Source: Pseudonocardiales bacterium (GTDB lineage Bacteria > Actinomycetota > Actinomycetes > Mycobacteriales > Pseudonocardiaceae). From it: DNA of 43,247 nt. Each line of letters opens with the position of its first letter. Position 1 is the stretch's first letter. This document shows positions 10,401-18,901 of this stretch, piece after piece. The stretch is from positions 1 to 43,247 of the forward strand of contig JAPLAT010000097.1 of NCBI GenBank assembly GCA_026393175.1. The letters are read 5' to 3'. Made by a program: the position numbers and the translations under genes. The notes below the pieces were generated by a model. It had not been told where the DNA came from. It was given only the letters and a program-made list of their open reading frames with translations, and ran no database searches.

Positions 10401-11007
10401 TGAGGTCGTAGATCTCCCGCCAGCGCAGCGGGTCGCCCAACACGGTCTCGGCGATGCGCCACAGGCTGTCCCGCCGCTCGACGACGTGGACCGGACCGGT
10501 CCCGTCCTGGCCCGGTGCGGGGACGACCTGCGCCGGGTCGGCCGGCCTCGGGCCGGTCGGTCCCGGGCGGGTCCAGCTGGTGTCCGAGGGGGTGGCTGCC
10601 AGCAGGGTGGTGTCGGCGGCCAGGGCCGGGGCGGCCACAGCGGGACCCGCTCCCAGGACGGCGGAGACCAGGGCGGCGGCGATGCCGGAGCTCCAGCGGA
10701 GCCCGGGCAGCGTCAGCCGCGCGGTCGGGCGGCGGGTCACGACGGCGACGAGTTCCCCCACCAGCGACACGGCGAGCATCAGCCACGCGATGGCGCCGAC
10801 CGCGACGAGGAACGCGATGAGCAGGGTGCCGTCGTCGGGGCTCGTCAACACCTCCAGCACGGACCCGCCCGGCTCGAGAGCCAGCAGGAGCCGGCCGTCC
10901 AAGAGCCGGCCCGCGACATGCCACAGCGCGGCCGGGACGCCGACCAGGAGGCCGAGGATCGCGGCCGCGGCAGCGAGCGCCCGTACCGTCCGCCCGAGCG
11001 TGTTCAC
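7405..11007 (-). CDS. multi-TM LysM protein with C-terminal winged-helix/BTAD (SARP-like) region
   Basis: N-terminal TM helices, two LysM-like repeats (GDTLTGLAAEHLGDPALADRLFDLNS), a TM (MWALAAGGVSALVAGGAAVSLAL), then wHTH (FTEVLVYLSLHPTGVTAQQAAADLWPDGHRISPATIRHAFYGARR) and BTAD-like helices; AGGAGG precedes GTG at 11007 (alternative start 11025). Confidence 0.75.
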   Translation of the reverse strand: MNTLGRTVRALAAAAAILGLLVGVPAALWHVAGRLLDGRLLLALEPGGSVLEVLTSPDDGTLLIAFLVAVGAIAWLMLAVSLVGELVAVVTRRPTARLTLPGLRWSSGIAAALVSAVLGAGPAVAAPALAADTTLLAATPSDTSWTRPGPTGPRPADPAQVVPAPGQDGTGPVHVVERRDSLWRIAETVLGDPLRWREIYDLNAGREQPDGGRLTEASLLTVGWRLELPHDARVAIRVAPGDTLTGLAAEHLGDPALADRLFDLNSATPQPGGAALTDPDLIRPGWTLSLPVPTADPPVPAAPQPPPGRTSPGRAEPEEGRATDPTTRPAPAPPAPELLPGPTDGENATDGSGETGTPDDGATGGATADAGRTDGGSDTVDEAPMWALAAGGVSALVAGGAAVSLALHRRRQLRHRPPRYRIAVPDDDHGQLEWSLHHPEPADEATRTAARHLDLALRCLTAPDQPADALPTGLRTIRLTDTDALVTTTGEEGLPAPFAPTGEAHRWVLDAETPLPLTDAAAAGLCAPYPILVSIGTDGARTLMIDLEERRLLRLGGDPDRCTALLRHLAAELATSATAEDTEILLVGLDDDLAALNPDQVVVTDLASALTEIDHRARATRAALVRHHLYSVVDGRRRNLAPDAWLPTVLLVAHSLDADEHALLDAVDLTDSAVAVVVLDSGDPALTVDPTGVLHLDDVGDGPWTAATLATRAGTRLATLLGTTNAPPEPARPLDHPQPWAAGMDEDGGLSDAAPPHVPYATSPGGSTRLERDDDGDETDIAMSDGEDRSSPAITDDTGRGRGSEPDDAGPDDRTAPDTTRDGDGVGDAEGRIGRDECGRLDDLDLESETGAGPGSGAGDAPEPAGGRPAGVPIPRSPEPAGDAAAADHDEDDRGTDGHGAGGVAVDPQALRRLAIVDHQDPGLDADLAAWRSGEAPAVPMIAILGEPAVRAPGPPPATRTSWFTEVLVYLSLHPTGVTAQQAAADLWPDGHRISPATIRHAFYGARRWAGRGLGGDASASFVSDMAHDSTYRLRGHLLDWDLFRRLRKRAQARRAAAHPGAAADYEAALSLIRGPVLTALRPGGYAWLNNHDQRHDLQIPGFLVDTAHELVDLALAGGYTATARRAAERARAVDLDVAFDRPLTDLMRIAHAEDNRSELELYAAVLLDARGFDVPEELAPDSFAVLHELLPHGPRRTAP

Positions 11008-11021
11008 GACTCCTCCTGCGT

Positions 11022-11891
11022 TCACGAGGGTTGTCCGGTGGGAGCGATCGGGACGAGCACGGCGTCGGCCTCGCCGGTGCTGGTGATCGCGGGACGCCCG
11101 ATCAGGCCGAGCAGCACCGTGGGCCGGGTGATGCTGACCTCGACCCGGATCCGCCGGGCGTCGAGGACGCGGACCGTGCCCGACACGTTGGCGCCCGCGA
11201 CGGCGGCAGCGTCGAGGTGACGCTGGGCGGCGACGACCGCGGCGGCCGGGTCGACCGCCGCGTCACCGCGGCGGGCACTGGCGAGGTCGAGGGCCTGCCC
11301 GGCGGCGCGGGCGGCCTCCTCCGCCACCGCGTCGGCGGTCGCCAGTCCCTGGGCGGCCCGAACCCCGTCGATGCCCAGGCCGATCGCGACCGCCAGGGCG
11401 AGCACGCTGATCGCGGCGGGGACGCTCAACGCGCCCCCGCCCCGCTCATCGCGACCCCGCTCGCCCCGGTCCTCCGCGATACCGTGTCTGTCGGGCGGCC
11501 CGGGGCCGTCCCGGCCGGTTCCCTCGTTCACGGCCGTTCCCGCCACCGGCACCGACCCGGCCACCCCTAGTGCGCCGTCGACGGCGTCGGTGTCGAGTGC
11601 GACGTCCAAGGTGGCGCACCGCAGGTTCTGCGTGGCGAGGCTGTCATCGGCGGCGGCCCGGGCCGATCGGTCCGCGCTGGTCGGGTCGCGGTGCAGTGAC
11701 GCCACCCGGGCGGCGGCGTGCGCGGCGTGATCGACCCCCGCTTCCGCGGCGACGAGCCGCCCGCCGGCGATCGCGAACCCCACCAGCAGGGCGAGGGCCC
11801 CGATCAGCAGTGCCGCCTCCACCGAGGCGCTGCCCCCGCGCTCACCCACCGCGCACCCCGACGGGCCGGGTTGCGGGACGGCGGGGTTCAC
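11022..11891 (-). CDS. Tad pilus protein, apparent TadE-like + TadG-like fusion
   Basis: ERGGSASVEAALLIGALALLVGFAIAGGRL (TadE-like) and a second segment DERGGGALSVPAAISVLALAVAIGLGIDGVRAAQGLA (TadG-like) in one ORF. Confidence 0.65.
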   Translation of the reverse strand: MNPAVPQPGPSGCAVGERGGSASVEAALLIGALALLVGFAIAGGRLVAAEAGVDHAAHAAARVASLHRDPTSADRSARAAADDSLATQNLRCATLDVALDTDAVDGALGVAGSVPVAGTAVNEGTGRDGPGPPDRHGIAEDRGERGRDERGGGALSVPAAISVLALAVAIGLGIDGVRAAQGLATADAVAEEAARAAGQALDLASARRGDAAVDPAAAVVAAQRHLDAAAVAGANVSGTVRVLDARRIRVEVSITRPTVLLGLIGRPAITSTGEADAVLVPIAPTGQPS

Positions 11892-12331
11892 GGGGTGATC
11901 CGTTCCAGCCCGCCGACCGCCTCACGGTCGACCCCCAGCGACACGCCGGGGACGACCGACAGCGCGGTGCCGCTGACCCGGACGCGCAGCAGCCCGGTGC
12001 CCGGGTCGACGGTGACCGCCACCGTGGTGTCGGTGAGCAGGGTGCCGCCCGCGCGGGCGAGGAAGTCCTCGGCATCGCGTCGGGCGACGGCGGCGATGTC
12101 GGCGGTGCCGTAGGCGCGTCCGGTGCGCAGCCCGTCCTGGGCGGCACCGAATGCGACCTGCCCGGCGTAGGACAGCAGGGCCACCTGCACGACGGCGAGC
12201 AGGCAGGCCAGGAGCACCGACCACAGCAGCGCCATCTCCACGCTGCTGGCCCCGCCCCGCTCACCTCCGTCCACCCCCGCCCCGCCGGACACGCCGGGCG
12301 GGGTGGGGGGACGGCGTCGGATCGCCGGCAC
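11888..12331 (-). CDS. TadE-like pilus assembly protein
   Basis: ERGGASSVEMALLWSVLLACLLAVVQVALLSYA; class III prepilin-like G-x4-E. Confidence 0.75.
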   Translation of the reverse strand: MPAIRRRPPTPPGVSGGAGVDGGERGGASSVEMALLWSVLLACLLAVVQVALLSYAGQVAFGAAQDGLRTGRAYGTADIAAVARRDAEDFLARAGGTLLTDTTVAVTVDPGTGLLRVRVSGTALSVVPGVSLGVDREAVGGLERITP

Positions 12332-12337
12332 GGACGG

Positions 12338-12538
12338 TCAGTTCAGGTCGAGCAGGCCGAGCCTGTTGGCGACGAAAGCGCCGACCCCGGCGGCGATGGT
12401 GCCGGCGATGATCGCGCCCGCGCCGATGTGCAGGCCCTCGTCGGAGTTGCGGCCGCCGCCGCGTTCGTCGAGCGGCTCCAGCCGCAGGCGCACCGTCCAG
12501 AGCAGCTCCTGGGCCCGGATCGCGAACCTGGTGATCAT
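12338..12538 (-). CDS. small single-TM protein, candidate Flp-type pilin
   Basis: 66 aa ...EPLDERGGGRNSDEGLHIGAGAIIAGTIAAGVGAFVANRLGLLDLN; G-RNSDE fits a class III prepilin cleavage pattern; sits between TadC- and TadE-like genes. Confidence 0.6.
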   Translation of the reverse strand: MITRFAIRAQELLWTVRLRLEPLDERGGGRNSDEGLHIGAGAIIAGTIAAGVGAFVANRLGLLDLN

Positions 12539-12567
12539 GTGTGTCCTCCTGTGTCGGGTCGTGCCGG

Positions 12568-13464
12568 TCATGTGGTGCTGAGCAGGGCGGTGGCGGCGGG
12601 GTAGAGGACCCAGGCGGCGATGAGGACGACCTGCAGGGCGCCGGGGGTGCTCATCCGGCCGCTGGCGCGGTGGGCGTCGGTGTGTTCGTCGGCGAGCAGC
12701 TCGTCGCGCAGGCTCTCCGCGCGGGCGAGCAGGGTGCCGACGACCGCGGCACCGTCCTGCCCGGCGGTCGCGGCGATGGTCGACAGGTCGGCGCGGTCGT
12801 CGAGGTCGATATGCTCGCCGAAGGCGCGCAGCCCGTCCCACGGCATCCGCCCGGCCCGCTGTGCGACCTCGAGCTCGTCGCGCAGCCGGCGCAGGGCCCA
12901 GCTGTCGGTGAGGACCTGCGCGGGCAGGGTCAGCGCGGTGGCGATCCCCGCGCCGCCGTGGCGGAGCAGACCGACCTGCTGGAGGTAGGCCACCAGGGCG
13001 GAGCGCAGCTGGTCGCGGGCGTCCTGTGCCCGGTCCCGGACCCGGCGTGCGTGCGATGTCCACCCGACCAGCAGCGACGCCGCGGTCAGCCCGGCCGGGA
13101 CCACCAGGGGCAGCCCCGCGCCGAGCAGGGCGAGCATCCCGGCCAGGAGCGGACCGGTCGCGGCCAGGGCGGCGGCCGACCCGGCCGCGGCGAGCAGGAA
13201 CCGGTCGCGGCCGATCCCGAGCAGCGCCAGGTCCTCGTCCGGGACCCCGCCCGGGAGCCGTCGCAGGAGGGGAAGCAGCGGCTGCAGCACGCGCGCCCGT
13301 CCCGCCGGTGGGTGGTCCGGAACGGGCGGTGTGCTCCGCTCGTCGAGCGCGGCCAGCGCGGCGGACAGGACCGGGTGGCGGCGCGAGGTCGCGGTGAGCG
13401 CGAGGACGGCGGCGACGCCGAGCAGTCCACCGGCGGCGAGTGCGGCGAGCGACCCGGGGTTCAC
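12568..13464 (-). CDS. tadC: TadC-like type II/IV secretion F-family protein
   Basis: T2SSF-like region: VAYLQQVGLLRHGGAGIATAL...WDGLRAFGEHIDLDDRADLSTIAATAGQDGAAVVGTL..., terminal TM. Confidence 0.7.
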   Translation of the reverse strand: MNPGSLAALAAGGLLGVAAVLALTATSRRHPVLSAALAALDERSTPPVPDHPPAGRARVLQPLLPLLRRLPGGVPDEDLALLGIGRDRFLLAAAGSAAALAATGPLLAGMLALLGAGLPLVVPAGLTAASLLVGWTSHARRVRDRAQDARDQLRSALVAYLQQVGLLRHGGAGIATALTLPAQVLTDSWALRRLRDELEVAQRAGRMPWDGLRAFGEHIDLDDRADLSTIAATAGQDGAAVVGTLLARAESLRDELLADEHTDAHRASGRMSTPGALQVVLIAAWVLYPAATALLSTT

Positions 13465-14468
13465 GATCGCCCACCGGCTCCGGCCAGGTGCGCGCCGAAG
13501 AACCTGGGGGCGGGGCGACCCAGCGCCAGGCGCCGCATCCAGACCAGCAACGCGGTGGTGCCCGACAGCAGCATCGCCATCACGGCTTGTCCGGCCGCGG
13601 TGCCGTAGGGGGCGGCGAAGGTCGGAACGGCGGCCAGGCCCACCAGCAGCCCGGCCTGGATGACCAGCAGCAGTCGGATGGACTGGCGGTCCTCCGCGCG
13701 GGCGGCCTCGATGTCGCGGCGGGCGCGGACGTCCCGGGCCACCCCGTCGGCGAGCTGGCGCAGCACCGGGGCGATCCCGCCGCTCTGCTGCCCCAGCGCG
13801 AGCAGCAGGGCCGCGGCCACGGTGTCCCCGGCACGGTCGTCGATCGCGTCGGCGAACTCCCGCAGCGCCGCCCGCCGGTCATCCCCGCCACCGTCCAGGC
13901 TGTTCCCGCCGTCCTGCAGGCGGCGGACCAGCACCGCCACGGCCTCGGCGATCGGCTCCTCCGCCCGGGCCGCGCCACCCCGACCACCGGCTCCCGAGTC
14001 GTACATCCCCGGGGCACCGGTCATGGCGATGGCCTGGGTCAGGCCGACCGCGCCGCCGCCGGCGAGGACGTCGGCCATCCGCCGGCACCAGCCCTCCAGC
14101 GCCTCGAGCTTCTCGATGCGGGCCTGGACCTCGCGAGCCGACCCGAGGAGCCACGGCAGCCACAACCCCGCCGCGACGACCGCCAGCGCGGCGGCCGGCC
14201 ATCCGGTGACGGCCCACGCCGCCACCCCGACGCCGACGGCGATCAGCACGCGACGGCGCCGTGCCGTGGCCGACGCGGCTGGATCACCGACCGACCACCA
14301 CGCGCGCCGCAACGCCGTGACCCACGGCGGCGAGGGCGCCGCCACCCGCCCGACCTCGGCCGCCGGGTGCGTCGTGCCGGTGCTGGTCCGGCGGGCGGTG
14401 ACCGCGAGCAGGACGGCCAGCAGCAGGCAGACGCCGGCACCGGCGGCGGCGATCTCGGCGAGGCTCAC
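13461..14468 (-). CDS. tadB: TadB-like type II/IV secretion F-family protein
   Basis: GTG start overlapping TGA of the ATPase gene's end; IEKLEALEGWCRRMADVLAGGGAVGLTQAIA...; C-terminal TM helices. Confidence 0.7.
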   Translation of the reverse strand: MSLAEIAAAGAGVCLLLAVLLAVTARRTSTGTTHPAAEVGRVAAPSPPWVTALRRAWWSVGDPAASATARRRRVLIAVGVGVAAWAVTGWPAAALAVVAAGLWLPWLLGSAREVQARIEKLEALEGWCRRMADVLAGGGAVGLTQAIAMTGAPGMYDSGAGGRGGAARAEEPIAEAVAVLVRRLQDGGNSLDGGGDDRRAALREFADAIDDRAGDTVAAALLLALGQQSGGIAPVLRQLADGVARDVRARRDIEAARAEDRQSIRLLLVIQAGLLVGLAAVPTFAAPYGTAAGQAVMAMLLSGTTALLVWMRRLALGRPAPRFFGAHLAGAGGRS

Positions 14469-15970
14469 CGCGCCCACCCCTCGCCGGTGTCGTGCAGGAA
14501 CCCGAGATCGATCCCGACCTCGGCGAACGGGCGGCGGTTCTGCGGCAGCAGCGCGAACACCGCACGCGGGTCGTGGTCGGTGGGGGCGAAGATCCGGTTG
14601 AGCGCCACCCCGCCGCCCTCGCCCGGGCCGGTCACCTCGGCGACCTCGGCGACGAACCGTCCGCGTCCGCCGTGGGGGAGGGTGGTGTGGCGCAGGTGCA
14701 CGACGTAGTCGATGCCTTGGGCCGCCAGGCGGGTGAGGAACCGGTCCGACCAGCCCGCGCCGGCACCCTTCATCGCGGCGGTGACCAGCCGCTCGAACGC
14801 GTCCGCCGCCGAGCCGGCGTGCAGCGTGCACATCGATCCGGGCATGCCCGCGTTCATCGCCTCCAGCATCGGCAGGGCCTCCGCGCCGCGGACCTCTCCG
14901 ACCACCACCCTGGTCACCGACAGCCGCAGCACCTGGTGCAGCAGGTCGGACAGCGTGATCTCCCCGGCCGGGCGGCCGGTCGCGGGATCGCGCTCGGTCG
15001 ACCCCGGGCGGCACTCGGCGGCGAACAGCAACGGGTGCCGGTTCGGCAGCCGGTCGAGATTGAGCTCGAACTCGGTCTCCAGCACCGCGACCCGCTCGGT
15101 GACCGGGACCTGTCGGGTGAGCGCGCGCAGCACTGTCGTCTTCCCCGCCGCCGGCATCCCCGTGACCAGGACGGACTGCCGCGCGGCGACGAGGGCGGCG
15201 AGGAAGCGGGCCAGCTTGGCCGACACCGTGCCCAGCCGGACCAGGTCGCGCAGCCCGATGTCGACCAGGCGGTGCTTGCGGATGGTCACCTCGGGACGGG
15301 CGACGACCTCCCGGATCGCGGCCAACCTCGACCCGTCGGGCAGCTGCATGTTCAGGAACGGCTGGGACGGGGAGAACGCCCGTTCGGCGCTGCCGTGGTG
15401 GGCGGCGATGTGCTGGATCTGCGCGATCAGGTCGGCGTCGGTGTCGGCCACCGGCACGTCCGCGGACCGGGTCGAGCCGTCCGACAGGCGCAGCACCGGC
15501 AGCTCGCTGCCCTGGATGTGGATGTCCTCCACCCCGGGCAGATCCAGGAGTTCCTGGATGCGGCCCAGGCCCCACAGCACGTTCTCCACGGCCCGGACCA
15601 CCGCGCGTTCCTGCGCCGCGCTCAGCTGCGGCTCACCGCCGACCGAGCGTCGCCGGGCCTCACCGTCCAGCTCCTCCTGGACCCACGACAGCAGCAGCTG
15701 GCGCTGGTCGGCCGGGGTCAGCGACCGACCCCGCAGCTCCACGCCCAGCCGCCGCACGACCGCCTCGTGCACCCGCCGGGTGACCTCGGGATCCGCCGGC
15801 ACCCGGCCGGTTGCACCGCCACGGACCGGGCCGTCGGCGTCGGAGCGCTCCGCGTCGCTCGGCGATCCGTCCGCGATCCGCCCGGCCGGGGCAGGGGTCT
15901 CCTGGACGAACGTCAGGTCCCCACCCGGTGGGCGGGCCCCGTTCATCCGCTGCGGCGTCCGACCCTTCAT
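14465..15970 (-). CDS. tadA: TadA/CpaF-family secretion ATPase
   Basis: Walker A-like VTGMPAAGKTTVLRAL, VVGEVRGAEALPMLEAMNAGMPGSMCTLHAGSAADAFERL. Confidence 0.9.
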   Translation of the reverse strand: MKGRTPQRMNGARPPGGDLTFVQETPAPAGRIADGSPSDAERSDADGPVRGGATGRVPADPEVTRRVHEAVVRRLGVELRGRSLTPADQRQLLLSWVQEELDGEARRRSVGGEPQLSAAQERAVVRAVENVLWGLGRIQELLDLPGVEDIHIQGSELPVLRLSDGSTRSADVPVADTDADLIAQIQHIAAHHGSAERAFSPSQPFLNMQLPDGSRLAAIREVVARPEVTIRKHRLVDIGLRDLVRLGTVSAKLARFLAALVAARQSVLVTGMPAAGKTTVLRALTRQVPVTERVAVLETEFELNLDRLPNRHPLLFAAECRPGSTERDPATGRPAGEITLSDLLHQVLRLSVTRVVVGEVRGAEALPMLEAMNAGMPGSMCTLHAGSAADAFERLVTAAMKGAGAGWSDRFLTRLAAQGIDYVVHLRHTTLPHGGRGRFVAEVAEVTGPGEGGGVALNRIFAPTDHDPRAVFALLPQNRRPFAEVGIDLGFLHDTGEGWAR

Positions 15971-16839
15971 GCCGCCCCCCGGCCCCGCCGGGCGACCGGC
16001 GGCGTCGTCCCGGATCCGGTCGAGCTCCCGTCGTCGCGGCTGCGGCTCTCCCCGCGCCCGTCGTCCCTGGGTCGGTCCTCCCCGCGCGGACGGACGGCGT
16101 CGGGATCGTCGGTCCCGGTGATGCGCTCGGCCAACCGGCGGGCCGAGCGCTGCAACGGGCTGCGCCCGAACCCGCGCCACGACGCGCCGCCGTCGCTCCA
16201 CACGCCGGCCGCCCGCGGGTCGTCGGGCAGTTCACCCAGCAGCGGCAGCCCGCACGCCCCTGCGACCTCCGCGGACCCGTACGGGTCGTCGGGTGCGACC
16301 ACCAGCAACGACAGCCGCGGATCGCCCGGCGGGCACCCCAGATCCCGGGACAGCAGCGACCCGACCCGGGCGGCGGACCGCACCGCCCGCAGCGACGAAC
16401 CGCAGACCAGTACGACCAGCCAGCACTCCCGCAGCAGGCCGAGCACCCCGTCTGAGGGCAGATAGCGGCCGCAGTCGGTGATCACGTCCGCGTCCCGGAC
16501 ACGGCCCAGGTCAGCCCCTAGCCGTCCCCAGGGCAGCGTGGCGGCCTGCCCCACGCACCCGAGCCCGGCCAGCACCGGCGGCGCCCACGCCGCCGGCCGG
16601 TGCACCCGCCGCGCCAACGCCTCGTCCAGGCTCACCGAACGCAGGTCGGCCACCGCTTCCACCAGGCCCGAGGACGGGGGCCACTGCCCGGCGGCGAGGC
16701 CGGCGCGGACGTCCCCGCCGAACGGGTCGGCCTCCACCACCAGTGCCGAGCGCGGCCAGACCGACGCCAGCGCGAGGGCCGAGGTCGTCACGCCCGGGCT
16801 GGCCTTGGCCGACACCATCCCGATCAACACCCGGCTCAC
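15967..16839 (-). CDS. TadZ/CpaE-like P-loop protein
   Basis: VLIGMVSAKASPGVTTSALALASVWPRSALVVEADPFGGD; directly upstream of TadA. Confidence 0.7.
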   Translation of the reverse strand: MSRVLIGMVSAKASPGVTTSALALASVWPRSALVVEADPFGGDVRAGLAAGQWPPSSGLVEAVADLRSVSLDEALARRVHRPAAWAPPVLAGLGCVGQAATLPWGRLGADLGRVRDADVITDCGRYLPSDGVLGLLRECWLVVLVCGSSLRAVRSAARVGSLLSRDLGCPPGDPRLSLLVVAPDDPYGSAEVAGACGLPLLGELPDDPRAAGVWSDGGASWRGFGRSPLQRSARRLAERITGTDDPDAVRPRGEDRPRDDGRGESRSRDDGSSTGSGTTPPVARRGRGAA

Positions 16840-17462
16840 CCCCTGCCGATCAGCACAATCACGACCCGGCCCTCCGCCGAGGCCAGCGCGAGCTCCTCGG
16901 CGTCCGCCTGGGCCACCAGCACATCGACCGTGCGGCGCGCGTTGAGGTCCGCGTCGCCCGCGGCCACGACCGCCGCCCGTCGCGGCGGCGCGCCGGCTCC
17001 GAGCACCACCAGCACCTCGTCGCCGGGCCGCAACCCGGTCGCCGGCAACCGGCCCGCCTCGACCGACAACCCGACGACCGCCTGTCCCGGCGCCGGGACC
17101 TGCTCGGTGGTCACCGAGCCCGGGGTGAGGACCTGACCGGCCCGCAACCCGTCGGACACGACCAACCCGACCACGCCGTCCACGTCCCGCCACGGCACGG
17201 TCGCCAGGCCGCTGCCCGGCGGCAGCAGCACCTCCCGGACGTCGCCGACCTGCACGACCGACCCGACCGGCAGGTCGCGGACCAGCGCGACCACACCCTC
17301 CCGGGCCACCGCCGCCCGGTAGGCGTACACCGCCAGCAACGCCCCGACCACACCCACCACCACCGCCAGCAGCACCCTCCGCGACGACCGCCGCACCGGT
17401 AGCGTCGGCACCGCCGCTGCCGGGCGACGTACGGACGGCGACGTCGCCGGGGACGCGGTCAC
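16836..17462 (-). CDS. SAF-domain protein (CpaB/RcpC-like)
   Basis: N-terminal TM, VVALVRDLPVGSVVQVGDVREVLLP...GLRAGQVLTPGSV typical of SAF domain. Confidence 0.7.
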   Translation of the reverse strand: MTASPATSPSVRRPAAAVPTLPVRRSSRRVLLAVVVGVVGALLAVYAYRAAVAREGVVALVRDLPVGSVVQVGDVREVLLPPGSGLATVPWRDVDGVVGLVVSDGLRAGQVLTPGSVTTEQVPAPGQAVVGLSVEAGRLPATGLRPGDEVLVVLGAGAPPRRAAVVAAGDADLNARRTVDVLVAQADAEELALASAEGRVVIVLIGRG

Positions 17463-18316
17463 CGGTCACCACCGCCGACCAGCACCTGCAGCTCCCCGAC
17501 CGGCAGGGCCGCCTCACTGGCCAGCGACACCGTGTCGGTGCCCTCCACCGGGGCGCCGGCGCTGACCCCCGACCACGTCACGCTCCAGACCGCGGTCGCG
17601 GTCACCGTCCACACCCCGCGGCCCGCGGTCCGCTCGGGGAGCGAGCGCCGCGTGTAGACGTAGCCGCAGTCCGGGGACGTCCCGTCCTGCCCCGTCCACG
17701 GTGTACCCGGACCGGCGCACCGCACCAGCTCGCCGGGGGGACCCATGGCCCACTCCACCGTCGACAGTCGTGCTGTCGCCGTCACCCGCGCCCCGCCCGC
17801 CGTCGCTGTCGCCGACACCGGACCGGTGGCGGCCTCCCCGCCCTCCAGCCAGAGCCACACCGGTACCCCGACGAAGCCGGTGCCGTCCACCGACAGCCGC
17901 AGTTCCGGTGGTGCGATCTCCAACGCCTCGATCGCCTCCTGCGCCAGCACACCCGGGTCCACCGCCGGCGCGTCCGGAGCCTGCGGCTGTGCGGCGAGCA
18001 GTTCCGCGGGGTCCGGGAGCTCGGGCCCGCCGCGGACCCAACCGCCGTCCCCGAAGGGCCGCACGAGGTAGTTCGGAGGAGGCGGCGGCGGTGGTGGGCC
18101 GTCGGTGCCGTCGTCGCCGTCCGCCGGTCGCGGGGACCGGCGGTCCGTCGCCTCCGCCGGCCGTTCGGGTTCGGCTCGCCCGGGACGGCCCGGATCCACG
18201 GCCGAGACGAGGCAGCGGCCGAGGAGGTCCTCCACGACGCAGCCGCCCGGCGGCGGTTGGCTGACGTACGGGCCCGCGGCGACGAGGGCCATGCTCACGC
18301 CGAGCGCGGTCAGCAC
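17459..18316 (-). CDS. secreted hypothetical protein of the Tad operon
   Basis: signal-like VLTALGVSMALVAAGPYVSQ, Pro-rich linker, beta-rich C-term; alternative ATG at 18355. Confidence 0.6.
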   Translation of the reverse strand: MLTALGVSMALVAAGPYVSQPPPGGCVVEDLLGRCLVSAVDPGRPGRAEPERPAEATDRRSPRPADGDDGTDGPPPPPPPPNYLVRPFGDGGWVRGGPELPDPAELLAAQPQAPDAPAVDPGVLAQEAIEALEIAPPELRLSVDGTGFVGVPVWLWLEGGEAATGPVSATATAGGARVTATARLSTVEWAMGPPGELVRCAGPGTPWTGQDGTSPDCGYVYTRRSLPERTAGRGVWTVTATAVWSVTWSGVSAGAPVEGTDTVSLASEAALPVGELQVLVGGGDR

Positions 18317-18819
18317 GGCTCGTCCTGGGCCGCGTCGGTCCGGTCGACCAGCCACCGGTCGTCGCGCAGGACGATGTCGGCCCGGTAGGTGTAGCGCTGC
18401 ACGCGGTTGGCGAGGTCGTCGAGCACCTCACCGGTGCGGTCGGCGACGAGCCGCGAGTCGCCGAGGTCCACGCAGTCGACGACCAAGGCGGTCGTGTCGG
18501 TGACATCGGCGACGACGGGGGCGCGGGACACGGCCCCCTCGGTGTGCGCTGGGAACTCGGCGTAGTTGCGGATGTCGCGGAGCAACCCCTCCAGCGCGGC
18601 GCCGGAGGCGACACCGGCCGCCTCGGGCGCCCAGTCGCGCGCGCCCGGCGCGGCGTAGGCCTCCTGCGCCAGCGCCCAGAACCGCTCGTAGGCCTCCAGG
18701 GCCTGCGCAGCGGGGTCCGGAGGAACCGGGGTCGAAGGAGGCGGTTCCGCCGGGGTCGAGCACGCCGACGTGACCAGCACCGCGAGCAGCAGCATCGGGA
18801 TCCGTCTCGATGTGGTCAC
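18310..18819 (-). CDS. putative lipoprotein, first gene of the Tad operon
   Basis: MTTSRRIPMLLLAVLVTSACS lipobox; domain resembling secreted actinobacterial lipoproteins. Confidence 0.65.
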   Translation of the reverse strand: MTTSRRIPMLLLAVLVTSACSTPAEPPPSTPVPPDPAAQALEAYERFWALAQEAYAAPGARDWAPEAAGVASGAALEGLLRDIRNYAEFPAHTEGAVSRAPVVADVTDTTALVVDCVDLGDSRLVADRTGEVLDDLANRVQRYTYRADIVLRDDRWLVDRTDAAQDEPC

Positions 18820-18863
18820 CTGTGCTCTCCTCCCGCCCGGTCGAGCAGATGCTGCGGCGTCGT

Positions 18864-18901
18864 GTGGTCATGGCGTGGTCGGTCGTGGTCATCGCGTGGT
18901 C
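18864..18901. repeat. four direct GTGGTC repeats at 10-11 bp spacing upstream of the Tad operon
   Basis: GTGGTC starts at 18864, 18875, 18885, 18896 (plus a fifth at 18936). Confidence 0.6.

Noticed and set aside
14492-16465. 657-aa plus-strand ORF opposite TadA
   Set aside because: Q/R/H-rich mirror frame; TadA motifs on the minus strand are decisive.
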